Positions 17,395-25,940 are shown, counted from the first letter of the stretch. The stretch is DNA of 64,000 bases from Humibacillus sp. DSM 29435 (GCF_001758225.1 NZ_MAST01000054.1:1-64000); one strand, 5' to 3'. The notes: generated by a model from the letters alone, not told the origin. Made by a program: numbers and translations.

Positions 17395-18845
17395 ACACCC
17401 CTGTCCGGCGCCTGTCCGTGCTCATCGCCGCCCTGTTCGCCGCGCTGCTCGTGGCCTCGACCATGGTGCAGTTCGTGCAGTCGAAGAGCCTCGACGACAT
17501 GGCGGCCAACAAGCGCACCCTGCTCGACAACTACTCGCGCGAGCGCGGCGCCATCGTCGTGGCCGACCAGAACATCGCCGCGTCGGTGAAGGTCGACGAC
17601 CAGTACAAATGGCTGCGCACCTACCCTCAGGGCAAGCTCTACTCGCAGATCACCGGCTTCTACTCCTACGCCGTGGGCAACCCGTACGGCCTCGAGCACA
17701 CCTCCGACGACCTGCTCTCGGGCGGTTCCGACAGCCTCTTCGTGCGACGGGTCACCGATCTGCTGACCGGACGGCAGACCGCGGGTGCCACGCTCGATCT
17801 GACCATCGACCCCAAGGCCCAGGCGGCGGCCGACAAGGCGCTCGGAAACAACCGCGGCGCGGTCGTGGCCCTCGACCCGCAGACGGGCGCCGTGCTCGCC
17901 ATGGTGAGCCACCCGCAGTACGACCCCAACCCCATCTCCAGCCACGACCTGAAGAAGGCCGGTGCCGCCTGGAACACGCTGCGCACCGACCCCGACAAGG
18001 CCTTCCTCAACCGCAGCATCAGCGAGCTCTACCCACCCGGCTCGACCTTCAAGGTCGTCACCGCCGCCGCGGCGCTCGAGAACGGCATCGTGACCGACGA
18101 GAACAGCGTCGTGCCCGGGCCCGCCACCCTCGACCTGCCGCTCACCGACACGAACCTGCCCAACGAGACCGGCCAGCCCTGCGGGCCGAACAACCAGACC
18201 ACGTTGATCCACGCCATGGAGATCTCGTGCAACACGGCGTTCGGCTCCCTCGGTCTCGACCTCGGCGGCGAGAAGCTGCGGGCCCAGGCCGCCAAGTTCG
18301 GCTTCGGCGACAGCCTGCAGGTTCCGCTGCGGGTGACGCCCAGCTCGGTGCCGGCCGACCTCAACGCGCCGCAGGCAGCGCAGTCGGCCATCGGCCAGTA
18401 CGACGTGCGCACCACCCCGCTCCAGATGGCGATGGTGGCGGCCGGGATCGCCAACGGTGGCCGGGTCATGACGCCCTACCTGATCCAGTCGGTGCGCACC
18501 GCGGGCCTCGACGTGATCGAGACCGGCAAGCCGAGCGAGCTGTCGCAGGCGGTGTCATCACGAACAGCGCAGATCATCACCAAGATGATGGTGGCGGTCG
18601 TCGACAACGGCAGCGGGGCGCGCGCCCAGATCAGCGGGGTCGCGGTGGCGGGCAAGACGGGCACCGCCCAGCACGACCCGGGCAAGCCGCCGCACGCCTG
18701 GTTCATCAGTTTCGCGCCGGCGAGCGACCCCAAGGTGGCCGTGGCGGTCGTGGTCGAGGACGGCGGCGTCACCGGGAGCGAGATCGGCGGTGGGCGGGTG
18801 GCGGCGCCGATCGCCCGAGCCGTCATGGAGGCGGTGCTGAGATGA
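17391..18845 (+). CDS. pbpA: PbpA: class B penicillin-binding protein (transpeptidase)
   Basis: 484 residues. An N-terminal membrane anchor (SVLIAALFAALLVASTMVQF) precedes a PBP dimerisation region and the transpeptidase domain. Active-site motifs are S-T-F-K in YPPGSTFKVVTA, SCN in EISCNTAFG, and KTG in AGKTGTAQ. It cross-links peptide stems made with the RodA partner and is expected to be controlled by PknB/PstP. The start overlaps rodA (GTGA) and the stop overlaps a small downstream frame (ATGA). Confidence 0.95.
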   Translation: MNTPVRRLSVLIAALFAALLVASTMVQFVQSKSLDDMAANKRTLLDNYSRERGAIVVADQNIAASVKVDDQYKWLRTYPQGKLYSQITGFYSYAVGNPYGLEHTSDDLLSGGSDSLFVRRVTDLLTGRQTAGATLDLTIDPKAQAAADKALGNNRGAVVALDPQTGAVLAMVSHPQYDPNPISSHDLKKAGAAWNTLRTDPDKAFLNRSISELYPPGSTFKVVTAAAALENGIVTDENSVVPGPATLDLPLTDTNLPNETGQPCGPNNQTTLIHAMEISCNTAFGSLGLDLGGEKLRAQAAKFGFGDSLQVPLRVTPSSVPADLNAPQAAQSAIGQYDVRTTPLQMAMVAAGIANGGRVMTPYLIQSVRTAGLDVIETGKPSELSQAVSSRTAQIITKMMVAVVDNGSGARAQISGVAVAGKTGTAQHDPGKPPHAWFISFAPASDPKVAVAVVVEDGGVTGSEIGGGRVAAPIARAVMEAVLR

Positions 18846-18964
18846 TCGACCTCGCCAACGGGCCCAGGCTTCGTACCTGGGCCGGCGCACCCGGCCCGTC
18901 TCACCCGCCCGACCTGTTCTACCCCATCGAGAACGCCCCGACCGAGCAGAGGCAGAGCACGTGA
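18842..18964 (+). CDS. Candidate 40-residue small protein, translation-coupled between pbpA and pknB
   Basis: An ATG overlaps the pbpA stop (ATGA) and the frame ends in a TGA overlapping the pknB GTG (GTGA), so it exactly fills the 115-bp gap. The product would begin MIDLANGPRLRTWAGAPGPS and end EQRQST; it is soluble, Pro-rich, with no membrane segment or family I recognise. GGAGG lies about 10 nt before the ATG. The double overlap matches the style of this operon, but the frame could be chance. In mycobacteria pknA lies here; no kinase is present in the gap. Confidence 0.45.
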   Translation: MIDLANGPRLRTWAGAPGPSHPPDLFYPIENAPTEQRQST

Positions 18965-20805
18965 GCAGCAACACCCGAATTCTCGGCGGACGCTACGAGG
19001 TCGGCGCCCTCATCGGCCGAGGCGGCATGGCCGACGTGCACCTGGGCCACGACACCCGTCTCGGACGCCAGGTCGCCATCAAGATCCTGCGCTCCGACCT
19101 GGCCCGCGACCCGAACTTCCTGACACGCTTCCGGCGCGAGGCACAGTCGGCCGCCGGGCTCAACCACCCCTCGATCGTCGCCATCTTCGACTCCGGCGAG
19201 GACGCCTTCGACAGCGACGACCCACACGGCCAGCCGTCGACCGTGCCGTACATCGTCATGGAGTACGTCGACGGGCACACCCTGCGGGAGCAGCTGAACG
19301 AGCGTGGGCCGTTCGAGCCCCTCGAGGCGATCCGGGTCACCGAGGACATCCTCGACGCTCTCGACTACAGCCACCGGATGGGCATCGTCCACCGTGACAT
19401 CAAGCCCGCCAACGTCATGATCACCGCGCGCGGCGTGGTGAAGGTGATGGACTACGGCATCGCCCGGGCCATCGCCGATACCGCGGCCACGATGACCCAG
19501 ACCCAGTCGGTCGTCGGCACGGCGCAGTACCTCTCGCCCGAGCAGGCTCAGGGCCAGGTGGTCGACGCGCGCTCTGACCTCTACTCGACCGGCTGCCTGC
19601 TCTTCGAGCTGCTCGCCGGTCGCCCACCCTTCACCGGTGACTCGCCCGTGGCCATCGCCTACCAGCACGTCGGAGAGGCCCCGGCCCCGCCGAGCGTCTA
19701 CAACGACTCCGTCGGGGGCGACCTCGACGCCGTCACCCTGCACGCTCTGACCAAAGACCGAGAGGCGCGCTACCAGACCGCCTCCGACTTCCGGCGCGAC
19801 CTCGAGAACGTGCGCCTCGGCCGGCCCGTCAGTGACGCCGCGCTCGGCACCGCAGACGCGATCGGGGCCGAGCCCACCCAGACGATCCCGGCCCCCTACG
19901 CGACCCCGGGCACCCCCACGATGGTGCAGCCGGCTGTCGTTGCCTACGACGAGGAGAGTGCGCTCGGGGTCGGCACCGAGGTGGACGAGCCGCAGAAGAA
20001 GGGTCGCGGCGGCAAGATCGCGCTCATCACCATCGCCGTGCTGGCCGTGCTCGCCCTGGCCGGCTGGGGCGTCACCGCGCTGCTGACCAACCGCACGCCC
20101 CCTCCTGCGGCCCAGGTGACGGTTCCGCAGCTGGTCGGCAAGACCGACACGGCCGCCGACCGTCTGCTCACCGCGAACCAGCTCAAGGGCAACGCGACGA
20201 ACGTGGCGAGCGCCTCCGTCGCAGTCGGCCTGGTGGTGCAGCAGGGCACCCCTGCCGGCGCCAAGGTCGATGAGCAGACGACCATCGAGTACACGGTGTC
20301 GTCGGGGCCCGACACCGTCGTCGTTCCCGATGTCTCGAACCAGACTCAGGCTCAGGCTCGCAAGGCCCTCGAGGATGCCGGCTTCAAGGTCGTCGAGATC
20401 GTGCAGGAGAACACCGCCGACTTCGACAAGGACAAGGTGGTCAAGACCGACCCGGCCGCCGGGACCACGGCCAACAAGGGCGCCGACATCAAGATCCACG
20501 TGGCCACCGGCAACGTGCAGGTGCCCGACGACCTCGTCGGCGGTGACTTCTCGGTGGCGGCGGTGCGTCTGACCGATCTGAAGTTGAAGCCCACCCGCGT
20601 CGACGTGGCGTCTGACAAGCCCTCGAACCAGGTGCTCGAGGTCGCCGGCGCCGGCAAGGTCGTCAAGATCGGCTCTGCGATCGAGGTCAAGGTCGCCGCC
20701 GCACCGACCACGCCGCCGAGCACCGTGACCACGACCCAGACGATCACCCAGGCGCCGCCGCCGCCGAGCAACACGGGCACGGCGACCACGCCGCCGGCCC
20801 CCTGA
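18961..20805 (+). CDS. pknB: PknB: Ser/Thr protein kinase with PASTA domains
   Basis: 614 residues from GTG. Kinase domain (about 10-275): glycine loop GRGGMADVHLG, Lys in VAIKILRSDL, catalytic HRDIKPANVM, and a DYG in place of the usual DFG (VMDYGIARA), then QTQSVVGTAQYLSPEQ as activation segment. A juxtamembrane linker, a membrane helix (ALITIAVLAVLALAGWGVTA) and three extracellular PASTA repeats (VTVPQLVG..., VVVPDVSNQ..., VQVPDDLVG...) follow, then a Pro/Thr tail. PASTA repeats sense muropeptides or lipid II; the kinase controls growth and division through FhaA/B, PbpA and others. Last gene of its operon, followed by a strong hairpin. Confidence 0.96.
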   Translation: MSSNTRILGGRYEVGALIGRGGMADVHLGHDTRLGRQVAIKILRSDLARDPNFLTRFRREAQSAAGLNHPSIVAIFDSGEDAFDSDDPHGQPSTVPYIVMEYVDGHTLREQLNERGPFEPLEAIRVTEDILDALDYSHRMGIVHRDIKPANVMITARGVVKVMDYGIARAIADTAATMTQTQSVVGTAQYLSPEQAQGQVVDARSDLYSTGCLLFELLAGRPPFTGDSPVAIAYQHVGEAPAPPSVYNDSVGGDLDAVTLHALTKDREARYQTASDFRRDLENVRLGRPVSDAALGTADAIGAEPTQTIPAPYATPGTPTMVQPAVVAYDEESALGVGTEVDEPQKKGRGGKIALITIAVLAVLALAGWGVTALLTNRTPPPAAQVTVPQLVGKTDTAADRLLTANQLKGNATNVASASVAVGLVVQQGTPAGAKVDEQTTIEYTVSSGPDTVVVPDVSNQTQAQARKALEDAGFKVVEIVQENTADFDKDKVVKTDPAAGTTANKGADIKIHVATGNVQVPDDLVGGDFSVAAVRLTDLKLKPTRVDVASDKPSNQVLEVAGAGKVVKIGSAIEVKVAAAPTTPPSTVTTTQTITQAPPPPSNTGTATTPPAP

Positions 20806-20812
20806 GGTGAGG

Positions 20813-20837
20813 TGAACGGCATCCCGGATGCCGTTCA
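20813..20837 (+). terminator. Perfect GGATGCC-type inverted repeat after pknB
   Basis: Twelve-bp arms TGAACGGCATCC (20813-20824) and complement (20826-20837) around one base. It sits 8 bp after the pknB stop and between convergent pknB and trpG, so it can serve both directions. The inner motif GGATGCCG recurs in other terminators here. Confidence 0.75.
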
Positions 20838-20880
20838 GCTCACCCCGCAACAGCGCCGCGCGTCGGCGGCACGGCCCGGG

Positions 20881-21540
20881 TCAGACGGCGTCGGTGACCA
20901 GGGGGCTCAGGCCGACCGACCGGGTCACGGCCTGGGTGTCACCGCACAGGGCGAGGAAGTTCGCCAGCATCCGGTGACCGCCCTCGGTGAGCACGCTCTC
21001 GGGGTGGAACTGCACCCCGTGCAGCGGCAGCTCGCGATGGCGCACCGACATGATCAGGCCCGAGTCGGTGCGGCCGGTGGCGACCAGCTCGTCCGGCAGG
21101 GTGGCCGGGTCGATGGTCAGCGAGTGGTAGCGGGTCGCCGTGAAGGGGTCGGTCAACCCCGCGAGCACGCCCGTGCCGTCGTGGTGCACGAGGGAGGTCT
21201 TGCCGTGCAGCAGCTCGGGCGCGCGGCCGACCGTGGCGCCGAACACCACCCCGAGGGCCTGGTGCCCGAGGCACACGCCGAACATGGGCTTCGAGAGCCG
21301 CGCGCACTCGCGGATGATCTCCATCGAGACCCCCGCAGCCTCCGGGGTGCCGGGGCCGGGTGAGACGAGCACCCCGTCGTAGTCGCCGGCGGCCTCGGGC
21401 GCGACGGCGTCGTTGCGCACCACCTGACAGTCAGCGCCCAGCTGCTCGAGGTAGCCGACGATCGTGTAGACGAAGCTGTCGTAGTTGTCGACGACGAGCA
21501 CACGGGTGGCGGCGGTGCGGGGCTGCGGCTGGCTGGTCAT
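20881..21540 (-). CDS. trpG: Anthranilate/aminodeoxychorismate synthase glutamine amidotransferase subunit
   Basis: 219 residues, class I glutamine amidotransferase. VVDNYDSFVYTI opens the domain, the oxyanion strand is SPGPGTPEAAG, the nucleophile Cys is in GVCLGHQALG and the His-Glu pair in HGVQFHPESVLT. It releases ammonia for a chorismate-using partner. TrpG (tryptophan) and PabA (folate) cannot be told apart by sequence alone and no synthase large subunit lies near. Its position beside the pknB cluster is common in Actinobacteria. Convergent with pknB. Confidence 0.9.
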   Translation of the reverse strand: MTSQPQPRTAATRVLVVDNYDSFVYTIVGYLEQLGADCQVVRNDAVAPEAAGDYDGVLVSPGPGTPEAAGVSMEIIRECARLSKPMFGVCLGHQALGVVFGATVGRAPELLHGKTSLVHHDGTGVLAGLTDPFTATRYHSLTIDPATLPDELVATGRTDSGLIMSVRHRELPLHGVQFHPESVLTEGGHRMLANFLALCGDTQAVTRSVGLSPLVTDAV

Positions 21541-21587
21541 GACGTCTTTCGGATCGGAGGGCTCAGGGGCGTGGGTCTCGGGGCCGG

Positions 21588-22361
21588 TCAGCGGATCGGC
21601 TTGGCCTCTTCGAAGTCGACCGAGCCGGAGTAGGCCGGGAACTCGAGCGTGCCGGGCGTCGTGACGTCGTAGCCGAGACCGACGGCGTCGACGTACTGAC
21701 GGTAGATGCTGATGGAGGGGTCGGCGTCGAGGCTCTGCTGCATTCGCCCGGTGTCACCGATCGCCTTGATGACGAACGGCGGGGAGTAGACCCGGCCCTG
21801 CAGGATCAACGTGTTGCCGACGCACCGCACGGCGCTCGTCGAGATCACCCGTTGGTCCTGGATCATCATCGCCTCGGCCCCGGCCTCCCACAGCGCGTTG
21901 ACGACGGCCTGAACGTCCTGCTGATGCACGACGATGTCATCGCCCGTGAAGTTGTCGGGGAGGGAGTCGAGAGGGCGGTCGGAGTCGTTCAGCGACACCT
22001 CGATCGCCGGGCCCGACACCTTCGTGGCTGCCGCCGGGCCGGCGAGCGCCTGGGCGCGGGCGGTCAGCTCGCGAAGCCGGGTGTCGTTAGGCGAGTTCGC
22101 GCTCGAGAGGGCGGTGACCTCCTTCTGCAGGGCGTCGAGCCGGTCGGCTCGGGCGGCGACCAGGGCGTCCCCCGCCACGATCTGCTGGGGGAGGTCGCGG
22201 TCGGCGCGCAGGTCACTGCCCTGCGCGGCCTGGAAGCTCATCGCGAACATGATGCCGGCGCCGGCCGTCACGACCGGCACGAGCACGGTCCAGAAACCGC
22301 GGCGACGACCCCGTACGCCAGCAGCGGCCGGTGCTACCGGCGCGGGCGTGTCGTCGATCAT
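21588..22361 (-). CDS. DUF881 family membrane-anchored protein
   Basis: 257 residues. One N-terminal membrane helix (FWTVLVPVVTAGAGIMFAMS) follows a short basic cytoplasmic stretch. An extracellular coiled-coil segment (about 70-105, DALVAARADRLDALQKEV) leads into the DUF881 domain with conserved DDIVVHQQDVQAVVNALWEAGAEAMMIQDQRV segments split over residues 140-170. DUF881 proteins are found in Actinobacteria and Firmicutes near division genes; function is undefined. Placed next to trpG and divergent from crgA, a common arrangement. Possibly linked to division or wall assembly (inference from location). Confidence 0.9.
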   Translation of the reverse strand: MIDDTPAPVAPAAAGVRGRRRGFWTVLVPVVTAGAGIMFAMSFQAAQGSDLRADRDLPQQIVAGDALVAARADRLDALQKEVTALSSANSPNDTRLRELTARAQALAGPAAATKVSGPAIEVSLNDSDRPLDSLPDNFTGDDIVVHQQDVQAVVNALWEAGAEAMMIQDQRVISTSAVRCVGNTLILQGRVYSPPFVIKAIGDTGRMQQSLDADPSISIYRQYVDAVGLGYDVTTPGTLEFPAYSGSVDFEEAKPIR

Positions 22362-22589
22362 GGGTGTCGTCCTGTGGGGTTCGTGGCCTGGGCGGGCGGG
22401 CCGGTTGCGGCACGGCGTCTGCCTTGTGCCTGACCTCGTCTGACCTCATTGTGCCGTGCGCCGCCACCGCACGAGAACGAGCGGCGTGGAGGCAGGCGGA
22501 TCCGGGCGTTGCGGCGACGTGCGCCCAATGCTCAGCGGCCCCGCTGCTGCGGGCTACCCTTGCAGGCAACACCGAGCAAGGAGACCGCA

Positions 22590-22841
22590 GTGCCCGAGTC
22601 CAAAGGCCGCGACCGCAAGGCCGTTGCGTACACCCCGCCGCGCAAGAGCAAGGCGGCCGAGCCCAACCCCAGCTGGTGGGCTCCCACCTTCGTCACGCTG
22701 CTGGTGGTCGGTCTGTTGTGGATCGTCGTCTACTACGTCTCCGAGTACAAGTATCCGATCCCGTCGATCGGCGTGTGGAACCTCGCGGTCGGCTTCGTGC
22801 TGCTCATGGGCGGCTTCATCATGACGATGCGGTGGCGCTGA
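22590..22841 (+). CDS. crgA: CrgA: small cell-division membrane protein
   Basis: 83 residues from a GTG start with AAGGAG 8 nt upstream. A basic N-terminus (KGRDRKAVAYTPPRKSKA) precedes two membrane helices (TLLVVGLLWIVVYYVS and VGFVLLMGGFIMTM). CrgA localises to the septum, contacts FtsZ, FtsQ and FtsI, and coordinates septation in Actinobacteria. Divergent from DUF881. The following gene overlaps its 3' end by 10 bp. Confidence 0.95.
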   Translation: MPESKGRDRKAVAYTPPRKSKAAEPNPSWWAPTFVTLLVVGLLWIVVYYVSEYKYPIPSIGVWNLAVGFVLLMGGFIMTMRWR

Positions 22842-23287
22842 CCGGGTCGCCCTCAGCTTCGCGGCCCCAGAACGTCCGGGACGCGCGATGGGGCGAAGCC
22901 GTGAGCGACGAAGAGATCGCCGCAGCCGAGCAGCAGCTGGGGTTGAGGCTGCCTCCGGACTGGCGCGACTTTCTGCAGGGCGGTCCGTGGCTGCGCGAGG
23001 GCTGGCTGGCGTCGGGGCAGTTCCTGCAGTGCTACGGCCCGACTGAAGCGAGCGAGCTCATCGCGGCATGGGATCCGGGCGCCGCGCGTCATCCCGGCAT
23101 CTACCTGCTGGGCGGGGATGGCAGCCGCGACCTCTACTGCGTCGATCTGCGTGACGCGAAGCCGGCGGTGCAGCTCACCGACATCACGAGCAGCGGCTGG
23201 CACGACGCCGAGCCGTTGCTGCCGTCGGTCAGTCAGTTCGTCGACGCGATCCGCGACGGGTCGCTTCGGGCGTACCCGCAGCAGTGA
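22832..23287 (+). CDS. SUKH-1 (SMI1/KNR4) domain protein
   Basis: About 151 residues from a GTG inside the crgA 3' end; an alternative GTG is at 22901. Hallmarks of the SMI1/KNR4 fold are visible: AEQQLGLRLPPDWRDFL near the N-terminus, then IYLLGGDGSRDLYCVDLRD and a C-terminal aromatic/acidic stretch. SUKH proteins often act as immunity proteins against secreted or contact-dependent toxins, but many are orphans. No toxin gene is adjacent, so immunity is only a possibility. The overlap with crgA suggests co-transcription. Confidence 0.75.
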   Translation: MALTGSPSASRPQNVRDARWGEAVSDEEIAAAEQQLGLRLPPDWRDFLQGGPWLREGWLASGQFLQCYGPTEASELIAAWDPGAARHPGIYLLGGDGSRDLYCVDLRDAKPAVQLTDITSSGWHDAEPLLPSVSQFVDAIRDGSLRAYPQQ

Positions 23288-23295
23288 CGACGCGG

Positions 23296-23319
23296 CAGCT
23301 CCCCGAGGGCAGGGGGCTG
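23296..23319. terminator. Weak bidirectional hairpin between SUKH and LD-carboxypeptidase genes
   Basis: CAGCTCCC (23296-23303) can pair with GGGGGCTG (23312-23319) with one G-T wobble, loop 8 nt. It lies between convergent genes. Confidence 0.4.
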
Positions 23320-23321
23320 GT

Positions 23322-24371
23322 TCAGCGGTAGTCGGCCCAGACCGTCTGGCTCTCGCCGTCGACGGTCACCTCCCCGCCGTAGGGCAGGATCCACTGCGGG
23401 CGAGTGTGGCCGAACGGCACGCCGACACACACGACGGCCTCGCTGTTGTACCGGCCGATGGCCTCGAAGGCCATGTCACGCTGTGCGGACCGGTGCGCAG
23501 CCCGCCCGGCGGCATCCGGACGCCGCTCGAAGTTCGAGGCGGGCGGACGGGCGACCAGCACGGCCGCGACCTGCTCGAGCAGCCCTCGCTCACCGAGCGA
23601 GCGCAGGATCCACCCGAACTCCTGGGCGGGGATCACGTCTTCGCTCGTCTCGAGCAGCAGGATCGCGCCGCCCAGTACCGACGGGTCGACGGGGAACCGG
23701 CCGGCCGTGAGGATCCACTGGATCACCTCGATGCAGCCACCCCAGGTCGGCCCCGCGACGGTCTTGCGCGGCCCTGACCAGACCCAGGGCTCGGTGGGCT
23801 CGCGGTCGCCGAACTCGGTGAGGGCCGCCGGGTTCTGCCAGTCTTTTCCGAAGTCCTCTGACTCGCCGGGTTCAGTGACCTGCAGGCGTTCGCCGGTCAG
23901 CAGGCTGGCCCGCAGCGCCGCCTCGTGGCAGGGGTCGAGACCCGGGCCGGGCCCGAGCTGAACCTGGGTGGAGCCGCCGTAGAAGCCCGCGACACCGTTG
24001 GCCCACAGCCACGACAAGATGTTGGTGTTGTCGCTGTAGCCGAGGAACGGCTTCGGGTCGGCACGCACGGCCTCGGCGTCGAGGTGGGGCACCACGGTGA
24101 TCTGGTCTTCGCCACCGATCGTGGCCAGCACGGCGCGGATCTCGGGGTCACCGAACGCGTTGTTGAGGTCGGCCGCGCGATCGGTCGGCGTGGCACCCAC
24201 ACGCCGTGTCGTGGGGTACTCCACCGGGACCAGGCCGGTGACCTGGGTCAGACGGCGCAGCGCCTGCTCGTGCACCGCGGGAGCAGCGCCCGGAGCCGCA
24301 AACGACGGGGAGAGCACGGCGACCTTGTCACCGGGCCGCGCCTTCGGGCCGTGCAGCAGATCGGGAGCCAT
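23322..24371 (-). CDS. LD-carboxypeptidase/MccF-like serine peptidase (family S66)
   Basis: 349 residues from ATG 24371; an in-frame GTG five codons upstream is possible. The nucleophile Ser is in FLGYSDNTN, the Glu probably in LLLETSED and the His in FGHTRPQWILPYG, which together are the S66 triad. Family members cleave L,D bonds between muropeptide residues for recycling, or give immunity to microcin C (MccF). The long form with a WGGCIEVIQ segment resembles the MccF branch. No neighbour decides the role. Convergent with the SUKH gene. Confidence 0.85.
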   Translation of the reverse strand: MAPDLLHGPKARPGDKVAVLSPSFAAPGAAPAVHEQALRRLTQVTGLVPVEYPTTRRVGATPTDRAADLNNAFGDPEIRAVLATIGGEDQITVVPHLDAEAVRADPKPFLGYSDNTNILSWLWANGVAGFYGGSTQVQLGPGPGLDPCHEAALRASLLTGERLQVTEPGESEDFGKDWQNPAALTEFGDREPTEPWVWSGPRKTVAGPTWGGCIEVIQWILTAGRFPVDPSVLGGAILLLETSEDVIPAQEFGWILRSLGERGLLEQVAAVLVARPPASNFERRPDAAGRAAHRSAQRDMAFEAIGRYNSEAVVCVGVPFGHTRPQWILPYGGEVTVDGESQTVWADYR

Positions 24372-24498
24372 GAGCCATCCAAACACGGCTCAGATGGCCC
24401 CGAACACGAACGCCAGCAGATCATCAGTGCACCAAGGGCCGAGAGCAGCAGACCGGCCCAGACCCGGTTGTAGCGCGACCGACATGAGCACGAGCGAG

Positions 24499-24580
24499 TT
24501 ATGCACAGCACTGTCCACAGCTGGGGATGAATGACAGCGCTGTAACTACGTCCACAGCATTGTCCACAGGCGGTGGACAA
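24499..24580. other. Secondary cluster of DnaA-box-like sequences
   Basis: Five 9-mers close to TTATCCACA lie within 82 bp: TTATGCACA (24499-24507), CTGTCCACA (24511-24519), ACGTCCACA (24548-24556), perfect actinobacterial-type TTGTCCACA (24560-24568) and, inverted, GGTGGACAA (24572-24580). They lie about 30 kb from oriC in a gap of about 230 bp without a gene. A DnaA-titrating or datA-like role is an inference. The rest of the gap (24372-24498) also reads like a decayed small membrane protein on the minus strand (RYNRVWAGLLLSALGALM), which I cannot support as a gene. Confidence 0.55.
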
Positions 24581-24606
24581 CTTTCGGTGCGGCCCGGTCA
24601 ACAAGC

Positions 24607-24945
24607 TCAGCCGGTCGAGGGCTGGGGCAGTCCGAGCTGCTCGACGATGAGCTCGGCGGTGCGCCCTGGGACGTCGTGAGCGTTGCCGAGGCGCAGATGC
24701 CGGTACTGCGGCAACGGCCAGTCAGCGGCATCCGACGGGTCGGTGCGCAACCGCGCGGCCGACTCGAGCTCAACCACGTGCGCCTTGGCCCACTCGACGT
24801 CGCGCTTGCTGCGCTTGTGGTCGATCCGGAGCGATCAGCCGCTCGACCTCGTGGGCGTCAGCGAGGTTGTCGAAGTCCCAGGCATACACGAGTCCGGCCA
24901 GGTCGGCGACAACGGCCTCGGTCCGGCATCTTGCCGACGGCGAGC
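24607..24945 (-). pseudogene. Truncated, frameshifted gene remnant, possibly a P-loop kinase-like protein
   Basis: On the minus strand, one frame reads ADLAGLVYAWDFDNLADAHE then VERLI and breaks near 24835; a neighbouring frame continues DHKRSKRDVEWAKAHVVELE, then RTDPSDAADWPLPQYRHLRL, and ends ELIVEQLGLPQPSTG at 24607. The join reads as one protein with a frame error and no plausible N-terminus, which is cut by the rhomboid gene end. The C-terminal pattern recalls AAA/shikimate-kinase-like nucleotide kinases, but this is only a resemblance. Confidence 0.5.
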
Positions 24946-24992
24946 AGACCCATGATGCAGACGAGGTGCACGAGAGCCCTGGCCCCGAACCG

Positions 24993-25940
24993 TCAGGAGA
25001 AACTGCTCGAGTCGATGAGGCGCACGGCCTCAGGCAGGCTGAGGTACTTCGCCAACGCCACGACGACCAGCAGCGCGAGCACGCCGCCGAGGGCGGCCCA
25101 GACCAGGTGGCGCACCCCTTGGCGGCGGAAGAACACGATCGCGGCAGCACAGCCGATGCCGGTGACGAAGCCGCCCAGGTGGGCCTGCCACGAGATGCCG
25201 GGGTAGAGAAAGCCGAACGCGGCGTTGATGGCGAGCGTGAGGTACAGCGCCGACGACGACCGGCCCAGGTGGCGGTTGAGCACGAGCAGGGCGCCGAACA
25301 CCCCGAAGATCGCCCCGGAGGCGCCGACGACAGCGGTCAACCACCCTTGGTCGAGGCCCTCGTTGAGGCTGGCGATGCTCGGCGAGCCGGCCAGCAGCGC
25401 CACCGACACCTGCCCGCCGACCCCACTGATCAGGTAGAGCGCCGCGAACCGGGCCTTGCCGAGCAGGGGCTCGAGGTAGGTACCGAGCGACCACAACGCG
25501 AACATGTTGATGAGCACGTGGAAGTAGGTCGACGGCGAGTGCAGGAACGCCGCGGTGATGAACCGCCACGGCTCGGTCCAGCCCAGCGCGGGCAGGAACG
25601 CGAACCGGTCGGTGATGCTCGGGTCGACCCGCTGCAGGAGGTACACCGCCACGCAGATGCCGATGATCGTGTACGTGACGATCGGGCGACCGTCGGTGAC
25701 ACGTCCACCGAAGATCGTTCTCGCCGTGGGGTGAGCGCGCGCCGACTCGTTGACGCAGTCGACGCACTGGATGCCGACAGCAGCCGGCCGTTGGCACTCC
25801 GGGCAGGTCGGCCGACCGCACCGCTGACACTTCACATACGCCTCGCGGTCGGGGTGCCGCGGGCACACCGAGGGCCCAGCAGGCGGCTGGTCAGCCCACG
25901 ACTTCATTGGGGGCTGACCGCCGGTTCCGTTGCCAGACAA
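24993..25940 (-). CDS. Rhomboid intramembrane serine protease with N-terminal zinc ribbon
   Basis: 315 residues. A B-box-like Cys/His segment (C26, H29, C38, C41, C46, C49, C59, C62) at the N-terminus probably binds zinc. Six or more membrane helices follow, with the catalytic dyad S208 in VGASGAIFG and H254 in SWQAHLGG. It would cleave membrane-embedded substrates within the bilayer. Rhomboid next to ppiA is a recurrent actinobacterial arrangement. The 39-bp gap to ppiA and shared direction suggest one operon with ppiA first. Confidence 0.93.
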   Translation of the reverse strand: MSGNGTGGQPPMKSWADQPPAGPSVCPRHPDREAYVKCQRCGRPTCPECQRPAAVGIQCVDCVNESARAHPTARTIFGGRVTDGRPIVTYTIIGICVAVYLLQRVDPSITDRFAFLPALGWTEPWRFITAAFLHSPSTYFHVLINMFALWSLGTYLEPLLGKARFAALYLISGVGGQVSVALLAGSPSIASLNEGLDQGWLTAVVGASGAIFGVFGALLVLNRHLGRSSSALYLTLAINAAFGFLYPGISWQAHLGGFVTGIGCAAAIVFFRRQGVRHLVWAALGGVLALLVVVALAKYLSLPEAVRLIDSSSFS

